Shown one piece after another: positions 22,701 to 37,215 of a stretch of 64,000 nt of DNA. The translations under genes and the position numbers were made by a program. Source of the DNA: Glandiceps talaboti (taxonomy: Eukaryota; Hemichordata; Enteropneusta; Spengelidae); assembly GCF_964340395.1 (NCBI RefSeq), contig NC_135562.1:11058634-11122633 (forward strand), written 5' to 3'. The notes below the pieces were generated by a model, which did not search any database, had not been told where the DNA came from, and saw only the letters and a program-made list of their open reading frames with translations. How positions within the stretch are numbered: position 1 is the first letter of the stretch; each line of letters opens with the position of its first letter.

Positions 22701-24179
22701 TATTTAGAGTTTATTTGTCATTGACTTTCACAGTTATTTCTGGTGTTTTTATCAGTTGTCATATCAAACTGACACTGTAAAAGTAGCTGTTGGGATTTGT
22801 GACACCGAAACGGTCATTTTCTGACTTGCTAAGTTCCATTCTTATCTCAGTTTGCCAGATGAGCCGCCCTCTTTAAGTTTGTTTATGCAGTAAAAGTGCT
22901 CTGACTTCACAAAATTTCATAATAGCGTTTGGTATTTTTATCATTTGAACTGACACAGCAGTACCATTGTCGACTCTACTTGGGCATGCCAGCATTTCTG
23001 ATTTTGAAGCATCATATTTCTGTCTGTAGACTTCTTTAGCTTTCAAAGAAGCATTCAGCCTTTTTTAGCACAACTGAACTGATAATGTTCAGTGGTGCTA
23101 TAGGCATGGCAAAGTGTCTGTCTGTCTGCAACAACCACAAATACAGTTGTGCTACAATGCCATTGGCACTATTTTTTCAGTTTTTGATGTCAAACTAACA
23201 TATCCGTAAACGCAGTTAGCCAGTTTCAACGGATAGATTTGTGATTCTGAAACAGTTCATTTTTTTCTGACTCACAAATCCATAAGATATATAGATATTT
23301 TACATATTTGTGTATTCCATCGTTTCTGTTGGAATCCAGAGTTTTGATCAAAGCCTTTACATATGACGTACCTATGCTTGTGACTTTGTCAAAATCACTC
23401 AATCTCTTCAGGTCCTATAATGTGTTTACAGGATGTAATGAGAAATGTTTGAAAAGTAACAAGTGATATGACTTTTTTTCGTCGTGAATATCAACAATAA
23501 CTACATGTATTCAAAACTATATTTTTTATCTCCATATAGCATTCGATTGAAAGTGAAACAGAAAGATTAATAAACGCAATAAAAATAAAACTGAAAGACT
23601 AACAGCATGATGAAAACTTATTTTAATCTTCAGTTCCTAGTAACCATTGCCGATATATACTTAGTATATATTCTATAGATAGATAGGTCCGTACATTTTA
23701 TATACTAGCGGTTTCCAATGACTATTAACTTATCTGATACCCATCATGTATTGTATGTACTGTGGGGTTAGAGTACATCTATACATAGGAAATAATTACT
23801 TTGAAATATTTTAATACATACCTACCCTTTTTATCACGTGAATATGAATATATACATATGTTCATACATACACACAAACGAGAACTGGATAGTTATAACA
23901 ACAAAGCGTAACTCAAAGGGTTTCCAAAGTTCTGACTAACTTTTCCGTGTTAACAGAGCAGTAAAATATTGCATATTACATATACATGTCATTCCAGGAC
24001 ATGACAGTTTGATGTTTGTGTCAGAAATATGATGTCATTCTCATGATTCTTGGTCAGTTTGATAACAATTTCCTGTTATTAAGCCACATGGTCATTTAGA
24101 TGGTCATAGGTCATACTCAGTTAGTAACCTGTGTTATAAATTGAGAGAGAGTGAGTCATGATACAATGGGTTTTCGTTT
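19746..24179. other. Intergenic sequence, no supported gene
   Basis: A 63-codon frame at 20652-20843 is more GC-rich than its surroundings but has no recognisable motif or splice context. A fragment of the dispersed ~150-bp unit lies on the minus strand near 21690-21810 (CCTGGGATTGAAACCCTGGC, then CTTTAAA). A hairpin is at 23066-23100. A short (TG)n is near 22398-22414. Degenerate related paragraphs (TTTGTGA..GAAACRGTYATTTTCTGACT) occur near 22795 and 23240. Confidence 0.4.
23066..23100. repeat. Short hairpin, probable end of an unidentified mobile element
   Basis: TAGCACAACTGAAC and GTTCAGTGGTGCTA form a 14-bp inverted pair with one mismatch around a 7-nt loop. Confidence 0.5.
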
Positions 24180-24454
24180 CTTAATATAGGATTTGAATAA
24201 ACTGAAAGTAATTAAGCTAGGATTTGCATTTTATTTACCTATTTATTAATTTATTCTTCTACTCTCTAACTTTGGCATTAATGCATTTTATTACATGTAC
24301 CATAGATAACTTGCACTGGCGCATGCGTGTGCTAGTGGTATTTGCACTGCAGTGCTAGACCGATGCAAATGAGCACACAATTGTTCATTCTACCTGATGG
24401 TGCATGATCGCATACTGTCATTTCTATGAAAATTTGTTGTTTCAGATAAACATA

Positions 24455-24662
24455 TGTAATAATAACAGAACCCCATGCTGCGTGAGAGCAAGTGTGGGTA
24501 CTCTGGGGTATTTACATTCGAGCTCAGTTTGCAGTGTTTTCTCACTAAGTTTGTGAAAGTGCTGCCACAGAAAACACTGCAAGCACTCGTGCAAATATCC
24601 CAAGTACATGTATGCCACACTTGCACTCGCATGTCATGGGATTCTGTCATAATACTCACAAG
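24455..24662. mobile_element. Foldback element
   Basis: The arms around 24463-24541 and 24566-24660 are inverse copies (AACAGAACCCCATG, GCAAGTGTGG, GCAGTGTTTTCT and their complements). The two overlapping open frames on opposite strands here are by-products of the palindrome. Confidence 0.7.
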
Positions 24663-24664
24663 TA

Positions 24665-24990
24665 AGATAGGGTTAACATCAGGATTTGACAGACTTTGCA
24701 TAAATTTACACAGAACAAGTCAGGATTTACATAAACTGAAGTTCAAAAAGACAGATTTACATAAGCTATCAAAACTAATCAACATAGGATTTGCATAAGA
24801 AAAAATTCACCAAGACATTATTAAACATAGCAAGATAGGTTTGCATAAAGTGAAGGTAATTAAGATGGAAATTGCATAAATTGAAACTCATTAAGATAAC
24901 ATTTGCATAAACTTGGACTGAAGTAGGATTTTGATAGATTTGAACTAATTGAAATAAACTTCAGCTGATTAATATGTTACATACACAAAT
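24665..24990 (+). repeat. Degenerate ~36-bp tandem array
   Basis: A phrase like AGGATTTGCATAAACTGAA followed by TAATTAAGA repeats eight to nine times with many changes. A single outlying unit lies at 24184-24225. Confidence 0.65.
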
Positions 24991-26324
24991 TAAATCAATT
25001 AGAGTGGGATCTGTAGACAAAACATGATTTGTCAGCACCTTAAAAAGATTTTATCCAAGATATTTTGACATCAAGTAAAATGGTACAAATATGTATTGAT
25101 ATTAGCAGCCATTTTGTAGGGGTTGGTGTGTTAAGAAATTTTGACAATTATGAGAGACCTGAATGTGAACGTTTTGGAAGATACATGTATATTTTGTATG
25201 AAACTTTATCAACACTATTTACAATTCATTTTTCTTGATCTGTCTACATGTATGTGTAGAGATGTAGTTTCTTTTTTTAAATGTTTGAACATGATTCACT
25301 GGACATGATTGACTGTACCCGTGTGTTTTGGTGCATTACGCAGTTTTTTTCATTGTGTGAATTCACTCAGCGCTCGTGTGTGCTTTAGGAAAACCTATGG
25401 TATTGCGTCTGATGTAGGGAAATTAAGGGCACTCTCAAAAGAACAGATGACAGTAAATGTAAAAGCCAAAATAAATCGTGCCATGTACACTATATCTGAT
25501 TTTAATCAGATTGGGGTCAACGTAAATACTCACATATAACTCATCTAGTATTGATAATAGTATGTTTCATGACTCCTGAGTGCTTATTCCCTTCAGTTAA
25601 ACATCTCTCATGAATATTCATTGTTCAACCATGAATGTTATTTCTGCTGATTCCCATGATGCAATAGCCCATAGATCAACTTGATGCTTGTCTTCAATCG
25701 CAAGTAATTGTAGGTGATCTAAAATCATGAAATGACTCTCCAGAACCCATAGTTTATGAAAATGCCTTTATTTGGTGAAGTGATGTTACCCTTTAATGTT
25801 TGTGCAGTGCCTTGTATCAACTTGCCTTCTGATCTACCTCCAAATAAAGACAGATGAGAAAATACTTTTTTCATTATTATACCAGTCTATGAGTGCCTGT
25901 GACAACTGATGCTTAGATATGTTAAGATCATCAAGTTACTTGTAATTTTAAGAATTACAAAAAATGCACACGTTCCACTTGTACAATATGTGCTTTCAAG
26001 AGATATAAATGGTAATTGAATGCAATCTGTCTTTTGAACTATGTCAGCTTAGTACCAGTATATATGTAGGACTTCCACTGAGAAAGGATAACGACTGACG
26101 TTTGATATAACCTCTGACCTCTGACCTGTGATCTCTTCTAAAATTAAACTTATTAACTGCAGATCTACATGGTAGTAGATAGTATAATGCAAGGACATCT
26201 TTGTTTCATCTAGATGTTTATAGTACTGGACAGAGTGTATTACCAAGAAGTAAGACTGTAGTTTTATAGTTTAAGTTGTATAGTTTTGAGCATTCGATGA
26301 AGGAAGGAATGTGTGTATGATCAT

Positions 26325-26326
<2 letters not shown>
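24991..26326. other. No gene seen; contains one dispersed-repeat copy
   Basis: The reverse-complement copy of the 8666-8745 repeat is at about 25690-25770. The frame at 25309-25539 has no recognisable domain. Confidence 0.4.
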
Positions 26327-26374
<48 letters not shown>

Positions 26375-26425
26375 ATGCATGCATATGTGTATGCATGTAT
26401 GTGTGTGTGTGTGTGTATGCATGCT
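26327..26425 (+). repeat. (TG)n microsatellite with TGCA/TGTA interruptions
   Basis: About 20 TG dinucleotides followed by GCATGCATGCATATG and a second TG run. Confidence 0.95.
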
Positions 26426-26505
26426 CAGCTGCATTTGCACTAATGTAGGTAGCATTGCTTCTTACTGAAGATAGTATGATTGTGTAATTATAAAGTAATA
26501 CCTTT

Positions 26506-26507
<2 letters not shown>

Positions 26508-26573
<66 letters not shown>
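26508..26573 (+). repeat. (GA)n microsatellite
   Basis: About 32 GA dinucleotides with two single-base interruptions. Confidence 0.95.
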
Positions 26574-26574
<1 letters not shown>

Positions 26575-27189
26575 TTTAGAAAGATAGACTGAGTCAGTGG
26601 ATGCTCATATATTTTTATCTAATTCAGATTACTGCTTCTTAAAAGGAACATCGACATTATTACTTGACAGATACAACCAGACATTCAAAGTATAAATTGT
26701 GAAAATCAGAGAAAATATTCTTTTAACTTAAAGTTTATCTTCACCAATATATTTTATCATTGGAGTTGGGATCATGAATATGTTATGAGGTCATCAACTC
26801 TGTGTCATTGTGATGGCAGACTTTACCAAAATTTGACCATGGTGTTGGGAATAAGCTCATTATGTGGTGATGGTAATAAACCATTGTAGGCAAGGCTGTA
26901 CTGTGGAAATCACTGTTGGTAATCCAATGTATTTTGTTCCAAACACAAAATTTAGAAATAGTACCTGAAATTTTTGACTGCAAACTACAGTCTTTGTCAA
27001 CAGATTATTCAGACATACTAAACATCACTAAAACAGAGACGGTGGGCAATACAAACTTCCAGGCACCTATAACCAATTATTCAGCTCACATATCACGTTT
27101 ACTGATAAATGGGTCAATCTGTTGACAAAGAATGAAATGTGGTCAAAAATTTCAGATAACAATTTTCAAGTTTGTGTTACATTGATTAA

Positions 27190-27536
27190 AGTGGCACAAG
27201 CTGAGTTTATAAGTTTTAGTTTTTTACTCAAACGAAAATACTTACGTGAAACCATATTCATGTATAATGTTAATGTCAATGCATGCCTTCTATGACATTA
27301 CAATTGTCTTCTGACATTGTTAGAACAGTTGATTCCATAGTAGGGTTTCCTGAACATTTTTTGATATGTATGATAAATTATGTCATTGGATTGTTCATAA
27401 ATTATATCTTAATACCAGGTTTGAGTTCAGTCAATTTACAAGTGGTGGTTAAGTGTGCTTCAGTAAGTACAATACTGTGAGTACCTTATACAGCCAAAAC
27501 TACGCCCAAATACGTGTAAACTCGGCTTGTGCCCCT
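27190..27536. mobile_element. TTAA-flanked MITE, 347 bp, AGTGGCACAAGC terminal repeats
   Basis: TTAA at 27186-27189 and 27537-27540 flanks an element. Its left tip is AGTGGCACAAGCTGAGTTTA. The inverse right tip reads AGGGGCACAAGCCGAGTTTA. The length and AGTGGC start resemble the AGTGGCCATATGG family, so both may use the same kind of transposase (piggyBac or Kolobok type by target; inference). Related tips occur near 33597-33612 and 45195-45222. Confidence 0.65.
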
Positions 27537-27540
27537 TTAA

Positions 27541-28989
27541 GCATTTGTTCCAAATACAAAGTGTCAGTCTCTTTCCAGATTACTAGTCTGAGAATAAAAG
27601 TGTATATAGCAAGTGTTGTGAATAATTCATTGCTATATAAGATTAATGTAACTTTAACATAGATATGGACAGTACTAGATGATAAATAAAGTTACCATGT
27701 GGCATGTTAATGATGATAGTTGGAATACACGCCGTGTTTTACATGTTGAAACAAAATATACCCAGTTTTAGAACAAATCCAGGACACACAAATACATAAC
27801 AACATTTTCCTTGAATTTAGAAGCAAACTTTTATCCATTAATGATTAGACCCATGATGCTTAAATTCTTATTTAATCCTCTTCCTTCAGTCCTGTCCAGT
27901 AGAAGACAATGGCTATTGCAGAATTAGGGTGAAATGATTGAAGTCTGAAACAAACCATGAAAATAGTATCAGATATTTTCTGAATCAGTCACAAAAATAA
28001 TTGATAAATGCATTACACACATTCATTGTTTTATATAAGATTTTAATAGGAAGAAAAAAAATTGGAAGAGAGGAAAACAGGAAACAGTCAAGCCACTAGC
28101 TATTATTCCATGTGGAAGATATCTTGGCATAGTACGTTTTGTTTTCTTTGGAAAATCTTTACTCTTTTATAAATTTATAGTTACTTATTTGATTCTTTTT
28201 CATCTTCTTCATATTCTTCGTTGATTAAAGTGCAAATGTCTTCTGTTTTAAAGTCATCACTCTCAAAAACTTAACTAATCATGCTAGTGAAACTGTTCAA
28301 GTAAAAATCTCCTTCTGCAATTATTCATTTCTTTCATATTGATAAATTTATTTTCTCTCGTTCTTTATGTATCTTCTCTTTATTAGTGATAACATGTCAT
28401 GGGTATTTACCCCTCTGATTGTATTCACACCAAAACACTTAAACAGCTCATCATACATGTAAAGCTGTTGAAGAAAAAGTCTTTGAAAACCTTTTCTTGC
28501 AATTAGTCTGTTTAATGATAATTTGTGTTAATAATTTCATACACTGTTTTCTCATTTGTTCACTCATGAAAAGAGAAAATAATTGTTGAATCAAAAGGCA
28601 TGAAAAATGACCTAATTTTTTGCTGGCATAAATTCTGTGCCATATACCAAGAATTATTTCATGTCTACCATGGCCAGCTGTAGTCAGTGCAGCAGATGGC
28701 ACCAGAAATATAGGAATGTGTGTTGTACTCGACTGAAGACTAAGGAATATGTCTAAAAATGCTTCAACGTAGCCATGATAATGGAAGTCTTAAACTTTTG
28801 CCGTTACTTTGCTAAAGACAAATAAAACTCCAATCCATTCTCAATTAAAATCAAAAAGAATGTAAGCAATCACTACTGTCATGGTGTAATATTTGTCAAC
28901 AAAGATGATCATAGTCTTAAATGTTATAAAATATTATATTTCAAAATGGCCGACAAATGCCAGTTACAACCTCATAGGAAAATTTCTAA
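27541..28989. other. No gene seen
   Basis: AT-rich sequence with unsupported short frames only. Confidence 0.4.
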
Positions 28990-28991
28990 TA

Positions 28992-29197
28992 CTGTAAACC
29001 TGCATATTTTCATGACTAGAAAATTTTGTGATTTTACAGTCTTCATGTAGTTCACAAAGATTAATTTTCACTAATAACCATACTGGTACATTGCATTATT
29101 CAGAAATATATATTTTCACTACTACTTATTTTCGCGTTTTTGTTTTGTAGCGAAATTAGCGAAAATAAAGCTTACGCGAACATTTCCAGGTTTACAG
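28992..29197. mobile_element. TA-flanked MITE, 206 bp, CTGTAAACCTG terminal repeats
   Basis: The left tip CTGTAAACCTG and the right tip CAGGTTTACAG are perfect inverse copies. TA at 28990-28991 and at 29198-29199 fits a Tc1/mariner-type target. The interior has ATATTTTCAYKACTA and TTTTCGCG-type words in both halves. Confidence 0.75.
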
Positions 29198-29879
29198 TAT
29201 ATGGATTGATGATTTCCTTGAACGGTAGAATACTCAATTTCTTCAATGATTGCAAAAGGACTAGACGCAAGCTTTTACATGGCAATTATTTTGGATGATT
29301 CTAGATGGTTTGTCATTTGATTACAAAACATACTGATCATACTCTTCTTTAGAACATGACAAGATTTGTGTAAATGTTGTAGAAAGAGAAAGCTGACATG
29401 AAATCCTAGGGTGTGGTTGTAGTACATAGCACTAAGTTATGATACATCTGTTTTGGATTGCCTCCATAGTGTAATCAACTGGTTGTGATGGCATGACTTG
29501 TCTATTTATAGTAGTAACTTTTATCAGTGAAGACAACCTTTGTAGGCCTCACACTCTGTGTCAGCTGCTTGCCATCAATACATATACATGTATATATGTC
29601 AAGAAAACCAATCAGTTTCTTTTCAGTACATCGAGATGGAGGGCTTCAGTTTGTTTTAGGTTGCTGGTTTGAGAATGTCGTCCACCAGTAACATTTGGTT
29701 TTGAAAAGTTGGAGAGGTAACATGAAAACATAAAATGTCATGGTTATAAGTCCAAAAGTTGTATGTTAAGAGTTAGTTGAAATAGCGTGCAAACTTGGAG
29801 AGTGCATGGTATCTTCTGGACATATTGTAGAGAAAGTTGCATCTTGTAAGTTGATGGACAGAGCACAAAATTGCTAAGT
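29198..29879. other. No gene seen
   Basis: Unremarkable AT-rich sequence. Confidence 0.4.
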
Positions 29880-30112
29880 GGGATTAAATGGAGAGTGGAT
29901 GCAAAATTGCACTATGGGAATGAATTGACAGTTGATGCAAAATTGCTAAGTGGGATGAATTGACAGTTGATGCAAAAGTACATTGTGGGAGTGAATTGAC
30001 AGTTGATGCAAAATTGCATTATGGGAGTGAATTGACTTGATGCAAAAATGCATTATGGGAGTGAATTGACAGTTGATGCAAAATTGCATCATGGGAGTGA
30101 ATGGACAGAAAT
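29880..30112 (+). repeat. ~36-bp tandem array, six to seven units
   Basis: The unit reads approximately GTGGGAGTGAATTGACAGTT then GATGCAAAATTGCATTAT. Copies vary in the GCATTAT part. Confidence 0.85.
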
Positions 30113-31210
30113 TATGGACATGCATGTGCAGTTTCAGCATAGTTGCATCATTGGCGTGAATAACATCCTTTACATTAATCACCTAAGATTTCATGAGATT
30201 TCGCTTTTGATCACTGCAATTTTTAGTTGTAGATAAAGAATTTCAAAAAACCCGACTTAACCAGTCAAGAACAAAGTATGTTAATGATTGCAGTCTGATT
30301 AGGTATAAAGTGTTAACATCAAATAATAGATAATTTGAAGCAATGTGTTAACATGTTAACTTTTTACGGTTCTTGGAACTCACAACAATCAACATCATGG
30401 GTTATTTTGTCTCAAAATTTGTATGTTAAATACATAATTTTATACAGTGTAGGTACTAGGAGCTAGATATACAGATACATCAACACATCAATACAAACAC
30501 AGTGACAGTTATATAGTTATAGATATGTGGGTCAACCGGTCACATTTACATATTTTGATTGCATGATTTAAATATATCTAATTATGTATTCGACCTATCA
30601 CGCTGTATGGTAGAATGCCAAAATCAGAGTTGACTTGGAAGGACAAGTGAAAATTCAATAAAATCAAAATGTCAGTTAGGATAGCAGAAATAGGAGAAAT
30701 AGTGTTAGTCCTTTAAGTCTACAGGTTGGCTACACAGCAACATATGGCTCTAAACTACATTTGTAGGCGCTAGATATACACATACATCAACGTACATGTA
30801 TTGTTGCAAATCAGTTACTAGGACTCAGTAGGAGCTTGATACATCATTGTCATGTAGACATTAACATACAATGCAAAAAGGTATTGTGATAGTGGAGTAA
30901 GGTACCTGATATACATGTAGTACGTGGTACATCAACATACAATTCAAACTAGATAATGATACTGCAGCAAGATATATGTACATAAACAAAGCGTTGCAAA
31001 CTAGGGACATGTAATGGGAGCTAGGAATGTCATTGGTTATTTTAAAACATTGTCTCATGGTCAACACATTGATGTAAACTTATGATATTTGAGAGAGAAG
31101 CCGTGATGACAAGATAGGATATGAATCACACAGCATGTATAATCAACTAGATTGATTTCATTGAGTCAGAACGTACGTCAGGACTGTGTACATACGTCAG
31201 TGAACTCTGT
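30113..31210. other. No gene; half MITE and loose reiterations
   Basis: The 30640-30735 stretch is the right half of the 8747-8924 MITE. Variants of GCTAGATATACANATACATCAACA recur loosely between 30460 and 30960. Confidence 0.45.
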
Positions 31211-31212
31211 CT

Positions 31213-31640
31213 TTCGACAGTCTGAAGTAGTCTAGTTCCTGACGACCATATTCCAATTTTACACTACATTATCTTCATACATTATGTCTAGTCAATTGTT
31301 ACTCAACCACAGAATTCTCTGCCCCCCCCCCCCTCCCCACAGTGTTCATATAAACATGATGATGTTGTCGCAGACTGGAGATGGAACATGTTGAATTCGG
31401 TTGGACATTTGTATAATATATCAGTCCTAGATAATACCAATGAATATTAATGATCGATGACGACAGCCTGTCAATTTGTGATGGATTACTACCGACATGC
31501 GCCATTTGCACTTCCCCCAGCATGGGGTGGAACCACATTAAAGCCTAGAGTAACGACATTGACTAGATGTAATGTGTGAAGATAATGTAGTGTAAAATCG
31601 GACCACGGTCGTCAGGAACTAGACTAAGTCTGAGGTAGCA
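31213..31640. mobile_element. Foldback element with ~95-bp arms
   Basis: The left arm 31213-31310 and right arm 31545-31640 are inverse copies. They share AGTCTAGTTCCTGACGACC, TTTTACACTACATTATCTTC and GTCTAGTCAA-type words. About 230 bp between them includes a C-rich run at 31321-31338. Confidence 0.75.
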
Positions 31641-31833
31641 GTGTTTTTGTTATGGTATAAACCACACCCTGGAGTGAATTCCTGAATCTATGGTTAGAGA
31701 CATGAACTGGATGAAATCTCCCTTCAAGTTCCCACAGGTTGTTTACTCGGGTATACGGGTATACAAAATGTACAGTACATGGTACAAGGTTTACAGAATT
31801 CACCCTCTGTTTAGACTTTAGTGCTCGGTCAAT

Positions 31834-31886
31834 TAAAAATCCAAAATAAATACTCAATCTTCATCCACATGGACATTTTAATGATA
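31834..31886 (-). mobile_element. Terminal fragment of the ~345-bp TTAA MITE family
   Basis: On the minus strand it reads AAAATGTCCATGTGGATGAA then TATTTATTTTGGATTTTTAA, matching the tip of the intact copies. Confidence 0.6.
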
Positions 31887-31889
31887 GAG

Positions 31890-32180
31890 CCAGCTTTCTT
31901 GACATAAAGTCAATAATACTTTGCTGGATTAAAATCTGACAACAGCTTGATCTGTTATATCAAAGATCCATATAGGATTAGGATTAAAATCTGACAAAGG
32001 CTTAATCTGTTTCATCAAAATCCACTTAGGATTAGGATTAAGATCTAGGTGTGAAATACAATTGTTTTGCAGAGCTATAAAAAAATTTGGCTCAGAACAA
32101 AAGAATGATGCCATGTAATACCCTGAACACTGTGATAACCCGGGATTGAAACATAGACCTTTAACTATTCATATCTACAC
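31890..32180. repeat. Two-copy ~55-bp tandem, fused to a fragment of the dispersed ~150-bp unit
   Basis: GGATTAAAATCTGACAAMRGCTT recurs after about 58 bp. The following stretch to 32165 (AGAGCTATAAAAAAATTTGG, CCGGGATTGAAACATAGACC, TTTAA) is the dispersed unit read on the minus strand. Confidence 0.55.
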
Positions 32181-32434
32181 AATGCAAGGCCAGTACTTAG
32201 TTTATATAGAAACGATATCACAAATGACAAGTATGTAGTAAACATGAAATATAATAAATCTGCTGAACTCTTTCTCCTTGGTCTGATTGATAGCCCGTAT
32301 TATCATCAAGGCAACGCTTCTTTTTCTTGTTTATATGGAGTACAGTATAAATACATAACAGCATGTGTGTAATCAGATATTATTTTCCCAAATGTTTTTC
32401 TTCTTTCAGCCAAGTAAGATACAAATGACCTATT

Positions 32435-32895
32435 ATTAGTGAACTTTTCACTATGAGTAGTGAAATATGAGTGACCTAAGGGGACTTGTCACTATGAGTT
32501 TAAAGATGAATAGTGAAATATGAGTGACCTAAGGGGACTTGTCACTATGGTTGAAAGATGGGTAGTGAAATATCTATGACCTAAGGGGACTTGTCAGTAT
32601 GAGTTGAAAGCTGAGTGGTGAAATATGAGTGACCTAAGGGGACTTGTCACTATGAGTTGAAAGATGGGTAGTGAAATATGGATGACCTAAGGAGACTTGT
32701 CACTATGAGTTGAAAGATGGGTAGTGAAATATCAATGACCTAAGGAGACTTGTTGGTGTGAGTTGAAAGCTGAGTGGTGAAATATGAGTGACCTAAGGGG
32801 ACTTGTCACTATAAGTTGAAAGCTGAGTAGTGAAATATCAATGACCTAAGGGGACTTGTGACTATGAATTGAAAGACGAGTAGTGACAAACCCTT
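32435..32895 (+). repeat. ~57-bp tandem array, about eight units
   Basis: The unit contains GTGACCTAAGGGGACTTGTC then ACTATGAGTTGAAAGATGGG and TAGTGAAATAT. Units differ by a few substitutions. Confidence 0.9.
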
Positions 32896-33614
32896 AGGTC
32901 AGGAATATCTTCTGGTTGAATGAAGAAAGTATTGCAGAATAATATAATTATACCTCCTCAAACATAATTTGTAAAATAATTTTGACTCATATTTCAAGAA
33001 CCGCATGACCAGCGACATCTATGCATGTTGTAACGTAGAACATCCTGTTGGCACATCTTCGACCTGGCTTGAATGTTGTATAAATATACATATATTAATG
33101 TAATATAATTTAATGACAGCTGTAACCGATAGTAACAGGATACGTTCAGATATCACCTTTGGCTCCGAAAATTTATTGAAAAAATAAAATTTTAAGACCA
33201 ATTGTTGAATGAGATCTTCAGATGAGGTTTTCTTATATAGTGAGCAAGAAGGGTGTCTATTTTCAGTATGTAAATATTTTTGAAATAATAAAGTTTCATT
33301 TTGAAAATACAAAGGTAGAATTGATATCAAATTTCTATACAAAAAATTTGGAAAGACCAATAGTGAAAAAAAACTTAGGTCAGGAGTATACAGTATTCTG
33401 AATGAATGAAGAAAAATATTGATGCACCATAATATACTTCGCCAAGGATAATTATAAAAATCAAATAAAAATAAAGTCAGTTTTGAATGTTTTAACTCAA
33501 TATTGTGAGAGCACCATGGAACAAACTACACAAATGTGCATTGCTATGACTTAGAATCACTGGGGTAGAAATACCATATTTTTGTTCAAAAATGTTTAAC
33601 TTGGCTTGTGTTAA
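32896..33614. other. No gene seen
   Basis: AT-rich; a 113-codon minus-strand frame at 33019-33360 shows no recognisable domain. Confidence 0.4.
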
Positions 33615-33618
33615 TTAA

Positions 33619-33963
33619 AGTGGCCATATGGATGAGAATTTGGTATTTATTTTGGATTTTTATTTGATAAAACAACTTCACTATGTTTTTACACTTGAAA
33701 AAATAATGTGAAAGAACATATACCAAGTCCATGTTCATAACTCAATACACTGCAAAAAGATACAAAAAGTGTAAAAAGTTTGTTATTGTACGTACAATAA
33801 CAAACATTTTACACATTGTTTAATGTTTTGCCGTTTATTGAGATGTGAACATGGACTTGGTATATGTCATTTCACATTATTTTTTCAAGTATAAAACATA
33901 GTGAAGTTGTTTTATCAAATAAAAATCCAAAATAAATACCAAATTCTCATCCATATGGCAACG
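33619..33963. mobile_element. TTAA-flanked palindromic MITE, 345 bp
   Basis: TTAA at 33615-33618 and 33964-33967 flanks a near-complete palindrome. The left half begins AGTGGCCATATGGATGAGAA and the right half is its inverse, centred near TTGTACGTACAATAAC at about 33785-33800. It is nearly identical to the copy at 62824-63169. Confidence 0.9.
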
Positions 33964-33967
33964 TTAA

Positions 33968-36300
<2,333 letters not shown>

Positions 36301-36655
36301 ACTCTTTCATGACCCGTATTTATTTACTAGTAAAAGTTATTAGATGGTGATTTTAAGTGCTACAGTTGTTTAAACTGACCACAATTAAATAATATTACAC
36401 ACAAATGTGTCTTTATTTGTTTGACATCATGGACACATACCTGAATAAAAAATTGTAAGTTTTATTTTGCTGGGAAAAATTATGAACACAACAATATATA
36501 TGTAAATTGTAAATTAGAATAAATTGTAACTATAAGCATTTTATCATATCAGTATCCGTACTCTAAAAAGTTAAGCAAGATTCTTGATATCTGAAAACAA
36601 AACAAATAAATCAAAAAACAAAAAATAACAATTATAACATCATTGTGATTTCATT
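36301..36655. other. No gene seen
   Basis: Very AT-rich, with an A-rich stretch near 36590-36630. Confidence 0.4.
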
Positions 36656-36656
36656 A

Positions 36657-37215
36657 TAGGGAATATTTTATATGAATCTAAATTTGTCATTGTGAAGTTC
36701 TGTAGTCAAGCTCTGTGCATAATATTATATGCTATTCAATTGTGGAATCCACATTACACAAAGGACATTGACTTTATTGTAAACAATCTAAAGGAGCTCA
36801 GCATATCAAAAATATCAAATATATATTTAAAAAAATCATTATCATCATATTATCAAAGGGAATATATGACGTGAATCTAAATTTGTCATTGTGAAGTTAT
36901 TCAACTCTTTAGTCAAGCTCTGTGCAGAATATTATGTGCTATTCAATTGTTGAATCCACATTACACAAAGGACATTGACTTTAATGTAAACAATCTGAAG
37001 GAGCTCAGCATATCAAAAATATCAAATATATATTTTAAAAAAGCATTATCATCATATTATCAAAGGGAATATATGACGTGAATCTAAATTTGTCATTATG
37101 AAGTTATTCACCTCTGTAGTCAAGCTCTGTGCAGAATATTATATGCTTTTCAGTTGTGGAATCCACATTACACAAAGGACATTGACTTTAATAGAAACGA
37201 TCTAAAGGAGCTCAG
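36657..37215 (+). repeat. ~205-bp tandem repeat, nearly three copies
   Basis: Copies start at about 36657, 36856 and 37065. They share GGGAATAT-ATGACGTGAATC, AAATTTGTCATTGTGAAGTT, ATTGTGGAATCCACATTACA, CAAAGGACATTGACTTTA and AAGGAGCTCAGCAT. The last copy is cut after AGCATGC. Confidence 0.92.

Noticed and set aside
24390-24798. Overlapping open frames of 103 and 107 codons on both strands
   Set aside because: They lie on a palindromic element, which explains the mirror frames.
25309-25539. 76-codon frame
   Set aside because: No recognisable domain or splice context, in AT-rich intergenic sequence.
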